This document shows, piece after piece, positions 35,809 through 43,022 of a stretch of DNA of 64,000 nt. The stretch is from NCBI GenBank assembly GCA_963835535.1, contig CAWIFL010000010.1:1-64000 (forward strand), in the 5' to 3' direction. Under the pieces are notes generated by a model. The model ran no database searches and was not told the origin of the DNA. It was given only the letters and a program-made list of their open reading frames with translations. This DNA comes from Fen-1245 sp963835535. Its GTDB lineage: Bacteria; Gemmatimonadota; Gemmatimonadetes; Gemmatimonadales; JACORV01. The translations under genes were made by a program, and so were the position numbers. Within the stretch, counting starts at the first letter, position 1. Every line of letters begins with the position of its first letter.

Positions 35809-35813
35809 GATGT
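35809..35813. repeat. target-site duplication GATGT (right copy)
   Basis: GATGT immediately follows the right inverted repeat and matches 33725-33729, marking the original insertion site. Confidence 0.85.
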
Positions 35814-35867
35814 CGGGGCACGGCTCAGGGACGTCAGCGCAAGTGATCTTGACCCCGGGGGCGTTTC

Positions 35868-35896
35868 CAGCAGTCGCTGTGGTGTAGCGACTGCTG
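35868..35896 (+). other. hairpin in the leader of the small lipoprotein
   Basis: An 11-bp perfect stem (35868-35878 with 35886-35896, loop of 7) lies 49 bases upstream of the ATG at 35946. It is not followed by a U tract. It may be a leader structure or the end of a former upstream transcript. Confidence 0.45.
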
Positions 35897-35945
35897 TCAA
35901 GAGTGGCCCAGCACACTGGCTAGCACCCGCGCTTGGAGGTGTGTC

Positions 35946-36383
35946 ATGCGACATCTAGCCATTCTGATCGGCCTTCTAGCGGCCACCGGCGTTGGGTGCA
36001 GGCGCGCCACCGATCCCGCGGACCCGGCCCCCGCCTCTCTGGTCCTCACTCGGGTGTCCGATTACCAAGGTCACGTCAGCCGCGTGATCACATGGTGCGG
36101 TGGGTTCACCACTCCGGTCGGCTGGCCCCCTAACTCTGGGTGCGAGTATAACGTGTGGTACGCTACGCCACCCAACACGGCTGCGGACGCCGGGGTCGTC
36201 GTTGGCGACTCCGTCCCCGTCTTCGTCGGCGCGCAGGGGTCGTACTACGCGTCGACGCCCTCCGCCATCAGCGTCGGGGACATGATCCAGATCTGGACCA
36301 ATGGCGCGACGGTGTGGGGTGCGGTGAACTGCCCCCCTGGCACTCCGTGCTACGGGGCCAATCAGATCGTGATTGTGCGGTGA
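35946..36383 (+). CDS. small lipoprotein of unknown function
   Basis: A 145-residue protein with a lipoprotein signal (lipobox GVGC near residue 18) and a short beta-rich body. It contains four cysteines in the mature part (WCGGF, SGCEYN, NCPPGTPC) that could pair. GGAGG lies 6 bases upstream of the ATG. No family recognised. It stands alone between the IS element and a strong bidirectional terminator. Confidence 0.7.
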   Translation: MRHLAILIGLLAATGVGCRRATDPADPAPASLVLTRVSDYQGHVSRVITWCGGFTTPVGWPPNSGCEYNVWYATPPNTAADAGVVVGDSVPVFVGAQGSYYASTPSAISVGDMIQIWTNGATVWGAVNCPPGTPCYGANQIVIVR

Positions 36384-36425
36384 CGGCCGCGGCCGCCGCC
36401 TAACCCGACTAACTAGACTAACTAT

Positions 36426-36467
36426 ATGAAAGCGCGGAGCCGCCACCGGGCGGCTCCGCGCTTTCAT
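36426..36467. terminator. 19-bp-stem bidirectional terminator
   Basis: A perfect 19-bp stem (36426-36444 with 36449-36467, loop ACCG) lies between the convergent small lipoprotein and acyl-CoA ligase genes. AT-rich repeats of the ACTAACTA type flank the left side, and an inverted AGTCGGTTAG lies on the right, extending the symmetry. Confidence 0.9.
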
Positions 36468-36480
36468 AATAGTCGGTTAG

Positions 36481-38181
36481 CTATCCGACCTCTCTCGGCG
36501 GCTTGGCGCGCGCCAGCTCCTGCTCGCGCAGCTCGCGGCGCAGGATTTTCAGGAGCCCGCTCTTGGGGAGGCTGGTCCGGAACTCGATCTGCCGCGGGAC
36601 CTTGTAGGCGGCGAGGTTGCTGCGGCAGTACGCGATGACCTGCTCGGCGGTCGCCGTCTCGCCCGGCCGCAGCACCACGAACGACTTCACCGACTCGCCG
36701 CGCCGTTCGTGCGGTACCCCGATAGTGGCGGCCTCCAGTATCGCCGGGTGCTTCATCAGCACGTCGTCCACCTCGTCCGGGTAGACGTTGTAGCCGGAGC
36801 AGAGGATCATGTCCTTCTTGCGCCCCACGATCCAGTGATACCCGTCCGTGTCGATCTGGGCGATGTCGCCGGTGGAAAACCAGCCGTCCTTGAGCACCGC
36901 GGCCGTCTCCTGCGGCATCTTCCAGTAGCCGGCCATGACCTGCGGGCCCTTGATCAGCAGCTCCCCCGGCTCGCCCGAAGGCAGCTCGCGCGTTCCGGTC
37001 TCCAGGTCCACCACCTTGGAGTCGGTGTCGGGGAAGGGGATGCCGATGCTCCCCGGCTTCCGCACGCCTTGGAGCGGATTGACGTGCGTGACGGGCGAGG
37101 TCTCGGTCAGGCCGAACCCCTCGACGATCGTGGCGCCCGTGAGCTTCTCGAAGCGCTCGAGCACGGTGACCGGCAGCGGCGCCGAGCCCGAGAAGCACAG
37201 CCGCACGCAGCTGACGTCCTTGTGCTCGATGCCCGGCGCGTTGATGATCGCCGAGAACATCGCCGGCACGCCCATGAACAGCGTGACCCGCTCCTTCAGG
37301 ACGGCCTTGACCAGGGCGGGGAAGTCGCGCGGGTTCGGCATCAGCACCATCGTCGCCGCGGCCGCGATGGGGTAGTTCATGGACGCCGTCATCCCGAACA
37401 CGTGGAACAGAGGCAGGGCGGCCAGCACGATCTCCGAGCCGTGGGCGGTGTGCATCCAGGTGAGGCTCTGGGCGACGTTGTTCGAGAGGTTGCGGTGCGT
37501 CAGCATCGCCCCCTTCGAGACGCCGGTCGTTCCGCCGGTATACTGGAGCGCGGCGACGTCGTCGAGGCCGACGTCGATCTTGGGCGGCTCAGGCGCCGTC
37601 GCCTGCACCAGCTTCCGGAACAGGTGGACGTCCGGCCCCGGCTCCACGTGCGCGATGCTCGGCGGCTTCATCCGCCGCAGCTTCAGCGGCGCCAACTGCT
37701 TCAGCGGGAAGCGCAGATACTCGGGAATGGAAGCCACGACGTACTGCTTGATCGGCAGCCGGTTCCGAATGTGCTTCACGCGCGAGGCGTACAGGAAGTC
37801 GGCCGTGATCGCCACTTCGCATTCCGCGTTGTTCCACTGATACTCCAGCTCCCGCTCGACCAGGAGCGGGTTCGTCATCACCACCGTCCCGCCCAGCGCG
37901 AGCGTCGCGTAGTAGCCAATCACCGTCTGCGGGATGTTCGGCAGGTGGACCGCCACGCGCGTCCCCTTCCGGACGCCCAGAGCCGCCAGCGCCGTCGCCA
38001 GCCTGTCTACGTCGTCCTTCAGCTGGCGATAGGTCAGGTGCGTCCCGAGGAAGGCGATGGCGCACTGCTCGGGGTAGGCCGCCGCCGAGCGCTCGAGCCG
38101 CTCCGGCAGGACCAGCGGCTCATAGGTCAGGCTCGGCGGAACGACGGCGTCGTAGAACTGATGCCAGACACGCTGCTCCAC
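36481..38181 (-). CDS. fadD: long-chain fatty acid-CoA ligase
   Basis: A 566-residue adenylate-forming enzyme that activates fatty acids as acyl-AMP and then acyl-CoA. Conserved motifs in order: YTGGTTGVSKGAMLTH (ATP-binding P-loop), GFGLTETSPV, DGWFSTGDIA, GRKKDMILCSGYNVYP and the catalytic lysine in KSGLLKILRREL. The GTG at 38181 has GGGAG five bases upstream and puts the start just before the typical WHQFYD region; an in-frame ATG further upstream has no ribosome-binding site. No signal peptide. It could feed the acyl-CoA dehydrogenase at 1.0 kb, though the two are far apart. Confidence 0.93.
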   Translation of the reverse strand: MEQRVWHQFYDAVVPPSLTYEPLVLPERLERSAAAYPEQCAIAFLGTHLTYRQLKDDVDRLATALAALGVRKGTRVAVHLPNIPQTVIGYYATLALGGTVVMTNPLLVERELEYQWNNAECEVAITADFLYASRVKHIRNRLPIKQYVVASIPEYLRFPLKQLAPLKLRRMKPPSIAHVEPGPDVHLFRKLVQATAPEPPKIDVGLDDVAALQYTGGTTGVSKGAMLTHRNLSNNVAQSLTWMHTAHGSEIVLAALPLFHVFGMTASMNYPIAAAATMVLMPNPRDFPALVKAVLKERVTLFMGVPAMFSAIINAPGIEHKDVSCVRLCFSGSAPLPVTVLERFEKLTGATIVEGFGLTETSPVTHVNPLQGVRKPGSIGIPFPDTDSKVVDLETGTRELPSGEPGELLIKGPQVMAGYWKMPQETAAVLKDGWFSTGDIAQIDTDGYHWIVGRKKDMILCSGYNVYPDEVDDVLMKHPAILEAATIGVPHERRGESVKSFVVLRPGETATAEQVIAYCRSNLAAYKVPRQIEFRTSLPKSGLLKILRRELREQELARAKPPREVG

Positions 38182-38306
38182 GGATGCTCCCAGGGTGGGG
38201 CCGCCCAAGCTTCGCCCCCGGCCCTCTCTTGCGCAACCGCTGGCGCGGTAGCTCTTTTGTGCATCCCGAGTCACGACATCGGATTACTCGCACACCGGAG
38301 CGCGCC

Positions 38307-38870
38307 ATGCACGACGTGACGGTCCCCATGCTGTGGCTGCCGATCATCCTGTCCGCCGTCATCGTGATGGTCGGCAGCACGATCGTCTGGATGATGTTCA
38401 AGTACGAGAACGCGGACTGGAAGGTCATCCCGGGCGAGGACCAGTTCCGGGATGCCGTGCGGAAACTGAACCTGCCGGCGCCCGGCCAGTACGTCTTCCC
38501 GCACATGATGGGCTCGGCCGATCCGCAGACGGCGATGAAGAAGGTGGAGGAAGGCCCGAGCGGCATCCTGCTGCTGCGCCGGCCGCAGAAATGGAGCATG
38601 AGCAAGCCGCTCATCCAGTCGTTCGTCCTCTATCTGGTCGTGTCGTTCTTCGCGGCGTACGTGGCGAGCCATGCCGTCAGCCGGGGGACGGACTACCTGC
38701 GCGTCTTCCAGATCGTCGGCGCGGCGTCGTTCATGGGATACGGCCTCGGCGTGTTCGTCGACGCCATCTGGTGGGGGCGCACCTGGTCCAGCGCCTGCAA
38801 GACGGCGCTGAGCGGGTTGATCTACGCCTGCCTGACTGCCGGCACGTTCGGCTGGCTCTGGCCGCGCTAG
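38307..38870 (+). CDS. integral membrane protein of unknown function
   Basis: A 187-residue protein with one N-terminal transmembrane helix (residues 10-30), a soluble segment of ~70 residues, and three further helices from about residue 100. The loop contains PGEDQFRDAV and GQYVFPHMMG. GGAG precedes the ATG. No family recognised. Followed by a textbook terminator. Confidence 0.8.
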   Translation: MHDVTVPMLWLPIILSAVIVMVGSTIVWMMFKYENADWKVIPGEDQFRDAVRKLNLPAPGQYVFPHMMGSADPQTAMKKVEEGPSGILLLRRPQKWSMSKPLIQSFVLYLVVSFFAAYVASHAVSRGTDYLRVFQIVGAASFMGYGLGVFVDAIWWGRTWSSACKTALSGLIYACLTAGTFGWLWPR

Positions 38871-38906
38871 CGCGAAGCTGACCTGCCCCCCCTCCGGGGA
38901 GCTGCA

Positions 38907-38943
38907 CGAGGGCGCGATCCAGGTCGCGCCCTCGGCGTTTTTC
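38907..38943 (+). terminator. intrinsic terminator
   Basis: An 11-bp perfect GC-rich stem (38907-38917 with 38924-38934, loop TCCAGG) is followed by GCGTTTTTCTG, 37 bases after the membrane-protein stop. Confidence 0.92.
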
Positions 38944-39067
38944 TGAGACCAGGTATCGGGCGCCGCGCGGCACGGCCCTTGCCCGTCCAGTGGTGGGCAC
39001 AGGCACGAATTGCGGCACGGCGCGTTCCCCCTTCGCGTGCCAGGCCGACGGAACCGAGGCGCAAGCT

Positions 39068-40180
39068 ATGTGGTTGCAGGGAGTTGGTCGCTCTCTTCTA
39101 GTATCGATCGTCGCCGGGATGGCTGTGGCGGGATGCCACACCAGTGATCGGCGTGCAGCAATCGGCTTCGCATTCACCTACCACGTCCAAGCGGCGATCT
39201 CCGTGGCGAGCGAGGAGATCGCCCTCCACCGCCAGGGTCAGGGCCCGAGCGTGGCGATCGTGTACGACAGCGCGGTGGCGGGGGACCCGGCGGACGTGGA
39301 GGTGCGGCGCGCGGAGCAGCTGGCGGCCGTTCCGGGCATCGTCGCCGTCGTCGGGCACAGCGGCAGCCGGGCGTCGCTGGCCGCGGCGCCGGTCTACAAC
39401 GAGGCGGGGATCGTTCAGGTCACGCCCAATTCGACCAGCCGGCTGCTCGACAGCGCCGGAGCGTGGACGTTCAACCTCGCGCCGGACGACTCCGTGGAAG
39501 GTGCGTTCATCGCGGCGTTCGTGGCGGAGGGGCTGCGGGCGTCGCGCGTGACGATCTTCTACGAGAACGACGAATACGGGACCGGGTTGCGCGACGGCGC
39601 CGTGGCCGCGCTCGCGCAGCACGGCGTCGCGGTGCTGGACCGTGTGCCGGTCGACCAGACGAGTGACTTTCGCACCCTGGTGGCCGCGTCGCTGACGCGT
39701 GGCGTCCCGGATGTCGTGGTGGTGGCTGGACGCCAGCTCGAGGCGGGTTCGATCGCCCGGGCGATGCGCGAGCGCGGTGTCCCGCGCGCGGTGGTAGCTG
39801 GGGACGGGGCACTGGTGCTCCCGCTGCTGACGCGCGCCGCGGGCCCGGCGGCCGACTCGCTCTATGCGGTGGCGTTCTGGATGCCGGACGCGCCGGATTC
39901 GCTGTCGCGCGCTTTCGTCGAGCGCTACCGGCGCGTGGCGGGCGAGCCGCCCCAGTCCGTCGACGCGATGAGCCACGACGCACTGATGCTCATTGCGGAT
40001 GCGGTCCGCGTCGTGGGGCCGAGCCGGGCGGCCATCCGGCGGTACCTGCGCGAGCTGGGCGCGAGCCGGCCGCCCTACCTGGGCGTGACGGGCCCCATCT
40101 CGTTCGGGCCCGCCGCGCATCCGCGCCTGGTGATGGCGCACGTCGTCGGGGGCCAGCCGCACCGGGTGGTCGGGCCGTGA
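39068..40180 (+). CDS. ABC-type substrate-binding lipoprotein (branched-chain amino-acid binding family)
   Basis: A 370-residue protein with lipobox VAGC (C23) and a two-lobed periplasmic binding fold of the LivJ type: VVGHSGSRASLAAAPVYNEAGI, NSTSRLLDS and ENDEYGTGLRDG are family segments. No ABC permease or ATPase genes are adjacent. Its stop overlaps the GTG of the hybrid histidine kinase, so it is most likely the periplasmic ligand sensor for that kinase rather than part of a transporter. Ligand unknown. Confidence 0.88.
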   Translation: MWLQGVGRSLLVSIVAGMAVAGCHTSDRRAAIGFAFTYHVQAAISVASEEIALHRQGQGPSVAIVYDSAVAGDPADVEVRRAEQLAAVPGIVAVVGHSGSRASLAAAPVYNEAGIVQVTPNSTSRLLDSAGAWTFNLAPDDSVEGAFIAAFVAEGLRASRVTIFYENDEYGTGLRDGAVAALAQHGVAVLDRVPVDQTSDFRTLVAASLTRGVPDVVVVAGRQLEAGSIARAMRERGVPRAVVAGDGALVLPLLTRAAGPAADSLYAVAFWMPDAPDSLSRAFVERYRRVAGEPPQSVDAMSHDALMLIADAVRVVGPSRAAIRRYLRELGASRPPYLGVTGPISFGPAAHPRLVMAHVVGGQPHRVVGP

Positions 40181-42096
40181 CCGGCGGCACCGGCGCTTCC
40201 TCGACTGCGGGCCGCGGTCCCGGCCTGCGCTTCATCTTCGGGACGCTGTCCGCCCTCTCGATCCTGACGATCTCGGGCCTGTCGCTGATGCTGGCCGCGA
40301 GCCTGCTGCCCCGCGCGGCCGAGCTGCGGCAGCACATGCAGCCGGTCTCCTACCTGTTCGGCGCGTTGGGCGACCGCATGCAGCTGGTCGCCGCCACGGT
40401 GCGCGATGCCCGGCGCGTGGTCGCGGCCGAGGCACCGGGCGACGCCGAGGCGTTGCGCCGGGCGCGCGCGGCGCTGGCGGCGGCGAGCGGCCGGGTGGCC
40501 GTGCGGCCCTACGGCGGCGTGCCGATCGCGATGCGAGCCGCCCTCTCCCGCGCCGACGGAGATCTGACGAAGCTGGAGAACCGCGTGCAGGAGGTGATCG
40601 CGTTCGCCCAGCTGGGAGCGTTAAGCGAGGCGCGCGCCCGGATGCGGGCGGTGGACTCGCTCGACGCGGCCGTGAACGACGATTTCAGCCGGGCGCAGCG
40701 GGCCGGGACGGAGGACCTGCTCGCGCGGCAGGAGGCGCTCGACGGCGCCGCGCGGCAGGCGACCTGGATCGCGGGCGTCCTCGTGGTGGTGGCCATCCTC
40801 CTGTCGGCGCTCTCGCTGCTCACGCTGCAGCGGCGGATCGCCCGCCCGCTCGCGGAGCTGAGCTCGGCCCTCGACCGCGTAGGGACCGGAGACCTGACGG
40901 TGCAGCTCCGGGTGCAGCGCCGGGACGAGCTGGGACTTCTCGCCGAGCACTTCAACGCGATGACGGCCGTGCTGCGGGATCGCGCGGAGGGGCAGGGCCG
41001 CTTCGCCGCCACCGGCGAGCTGCTCGCGGGGATCGCTCACGAGGTCAACAACCCGCTGCAGGCGATCTCGACGCTGGCCGAGTCGCGCATCGACGAGCCG
41101 GCGGTGACGGCCGTCGAGCGCGACGACCTGCAACAGATCCTCCAGCAGGCGCGCCGGGCGGGGAAGCTCCTGAACGGCCTGCTGCATTTCGTGCGGCCGG
41201 GCGAGCCGGAGGTGGCGGACCAGGACATCGCGGACGTGGTGGCGCGGGTGCTGGACCTCCTCTCCTATCAGTTCGGCGTCGACGAGATCCACGTCGAGAA
41301 CCGGGTCGGCGCGTCGCTGCCGTGGGTGCGGGGCGACGCCGCCCGGCTGGAGCAGATCTTCGTCAACCTGCTCTCCAATGCCGTGGATGCCGTGCGCGGC
41401 GCGGCGACGCCGCGGCGCGTCACTCTCGAGGGCTGGGAGCACGAGGGCCGCGTGCACGTCGCCGTGACGGACAACGGGCCCGGCATCGACCGCGAGGTCG
41501 CCGCGCGCGTCTTCCAGCCGTTCGTCACGACCAAGGGGGCGCGCGGGACGGGGCTCGGGCTGTACGTGTCGCGCCAGCTGGCGCGCGAGGCGGACGGCGA
41601 TCTCCAGCTCCGCTCCACGCCGGGCGAGGGCGCCCGGTTCGTGGCCTGGTTCCCGGCGGCGCCCCGTCGCGGCGCCGCCCTTGTGCCGGAGAACGGGCAG
41701 GCCCCGGCGGGACTGGCGGGCCTGACCATCCTGGTCGTGGACGACGAGGAGTCCATCCGCCGGCCGCTGACGAAGTACCTGGCGCGTCTCGGCGCCACCG
41801 CCGTGGACGCCGCCGACGGCGTGGCCGCGCTGGCCCAGCTCCGCCTGCTCGCAGTGGACGCGATCCTCCTCGATATCCGGATGCCGCGGATGGACGGCAT
41901 CGAGTTCTACGCGGCGATCCGCAGGGACCGCCCGGCGCTGGCCGAACGCGTGCTTTTCCTCTCGGGGGATCCGCAGCAGATGCACGAGGCGCGCGCCAAG
42001 ACGCTGCCGGCCGCGCGCGTGCTGGCCAAGCCGGTGGATCTCCAGGTCCTCGCGGCGTCGATCCGCCGGCTGGTGGGGCGCCGCTCGCCCGCGTAG
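40177..42096 (+). CDS. hybrid sensor histidine kinase with receiver domain
   Basis: A 639-residue membrane kinase: transmembrane helix near residues 22-46, periplasmic helical sensor (47-190), second helix (193-215), HAMP linker, HisKA dimerisation helix with the phospho-histidine H288 in GIAHEVNNPLQ, HATPase_c (LLSNAVDAV, DNGPGID, GTGLGLYV) and a C-terminal receiver with D566 in LLDIRMPRMDG, acidic pair VVDDEE and lysine AKPVD. GTG start overlaps the preceding stop (GTGA). The output is not encoded next door, so a separate phosphotransfer protein or regulator must exist. Paired with the binding lipoprotein upstream. Confidence 0.94.
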   Translation: MTGGTGASSTAGRGPGLRFIFGTLSALSILTISGLSLMLAASLLPRAAELRQHMQPVSYLFGALGDRMQLVAATVRDARRVVAAEAPGDAEALRRARAALAAASGRVAVRPYGGVPIAMRAALSRADGDLTKLENRVQEVIAFAQLGALSEARARMRAVDSLDAAVNDDFSRAQRAGTEDLLARQEALDGAARQATWIAGVLVVVAILLSALSLLTLQRRIARPLAELSSALDRVGTGDLTVQLRVQRRDELGLLAEHFNAMTAVLRDRAEGQGRFAATGELLAGIAHEVNNPLQAISTLAESRIDEPAVTAVERDDLQQILQQARRAGKLLNGLLHFVRPGEPEVADQDIADVVARVLDLLSYQFGVDEIHVENRVGASLPWVRGDAARLEQIFVNLLSNAVDAVRGAATPRRVTLEGWEHEGRVHVAVTDNGPGIDREVAARVFQPFVTTKGARGTGLGLYVSRQLAREADGDLQLRSTPGEGARFVAWFPAAPRRGAALVPENGQAPAGLAGLTILVVDDEESIRRPLTKYLARLGATAVDAADGVAALAQLRLLAVDAILLDIRMPRMDGIEFYAAIRRDRPALAERVLFLSGDPQQMHEARAKTLPAARVLAKPVDLQVLAASIRRLVGRRSPA

Positions 42097-42201
42097 CGGG
42101 ACCGCCGCGGCGGAGCAAGAGAAGCCCGGAACCCGGCTGGAACTCCCCGGCCCTTCCCCCCGTAGGGGTGTTCGTCGGGACAACGGTTCCAGGGAGGGTC
42201 C

Positions 42202-42411
42202 ATGTTGCGTTCCGTTTCTCTGCTGGCGGGCACCGCCGTCGTCGGACTGGTGGCGCTGAAGCTGCTGGGGCTGCTGCTCCTGCCGCTGCTCGGAATTGTG
42301 TTCGGGTTCGTGATGTTCGTCCTCAAGATCGCGCTCATCGCCGGTCTGGCGTTCCTGGCGTACAAACTCTTCACGGGCTGGGGCAGGGAGCGGGGTTCCG
42401 AGGCGAGCTAG
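42202..42411 (+). CDS. small hydrophobic membrane protein
   Basis: A 69-residue protein that is almost entirely two adjacent transmembrane helices (residues 5-25 and 27-55), with a charged C-terminus. GGGAGG lies just upstream of the ATG, supporting translation. No known family. It precedes the TM2-domain gene by 22 bases, so the two are likely co-transcribed. Confidence 0.72.
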   Translation: MLRSVSLLAGTAVVGLVALKLLGLLLLPLLGIVFGFVMFVLKIALIAGLAFLAYKLFTGWGRERGSEAS

Positions 42412-42433
42412 CGGCGGCTAGCTTGTCCGGACG

Positions 42434-42913
42434 ATGAAGGACAAGACGATCGCGTACCTGCTCTGGTGTGGCTGGCTCGTCGGCCTGGGCGGGCTGCATC
42501 GGATCTACAACGGCAAGTACGGTACCGGGTTCCTCTGGCTGTTCACCTGGGGCCTGTTCGGGATGGGGCAGATCTTCGATCTCTTCACCATCCCCGGCAT
42601 GGTCGAGGACGCCAACAACCGGATGCTCGTGGCCTCCCTTGGGCAGGCGGCGCTTGCCGCGGGCGCCTCTGGCGTGGCGATGAAGCGCATCTCGCCCCGC
42701 ACGACGGAGGAGTTCCAGGTCGCGCTGGTGCACGCCGCGAAGGAGCACGGGGGCCAGCTGACGGTCGCTGAGGCCGTGGCCGCCACGGGCCGCGGCTTCA
42801 AGGAAGTGGACAAGCAGCTGAGGGAGATGGCGATCGCCGGCTACGTCGAGGAAGACAGCGACGACTCGGGGCAGGTGTACTACAGGTTCCCGGGGCTGGC
42901 GGGATTGGATTAG
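42434..42913 (+). CDS. TM2-domain protein
   Basis: A 159-residue protein. Residues 1-60 form a TM2 domain: two helices joined by the conserved GGLHRIYNGKYGTG turn, followed by GQIFDLFTIP. The C-terminal ~80 residues look like a winged-helix fold (TVAEAVAATGRGFKEVDKQL, then a beta hairpin). The combination recalls prokaryotic TM2 proteins with a regulatory tail, function unknown. Its stop codon forms part of the G-tract heptamer array that follows. Confidence 0.82.
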   Translation: MKDKTIAYLLWCGWLVGLGGLHRIYNGKYGTGFLWLFTWGLFGMGQIFDLFTIPGMVEDANNRMLVASLGQAALAAGASGVAMKRISPRTTEEFQVALVHAAKEHGGQLTVAEAVAATGRGFKEVDKQLREMAIAGYVEEDSDDSGQVYYRFPGLAGLD

Positions 42914-43019
42914 GGGTTAGGGGGCAGGGGTTAGGGATGAAAGCACAAAGGCGCCGATTCCGCGGCGCCTTCTTGCTGTCCACTCCCTAACCCCTAGCCC
43001 CTAACCCCTAGCCCCTGTC
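42912..43019. repeat. inverted G/C-tract heptamer arrays around a terminator hairpin
   Basis: Left arm 42912-42939: four heptamers of AGGGGTT type, starting inside the TM2-gene stop codon. Right arm 42985-43019: five heptamers alternating CCCTAAC and CCCTAGC. The arms are inverted copies and can pair or form G-quadruplexes on opposite strands. Between them an 8-bp stem (42948-42955 with 42964-42971) followed by CTTCTTGCTGT looks like an intrinsic terminator. Confidence 0.88.
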
Positions 43020-43022
43020 TCT

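Noticed and set aside
42912..43019. CRISPR-like repeats
   Set aside because: The units are 7 bases long, contiguous and without spacers, and there are no cas genes.
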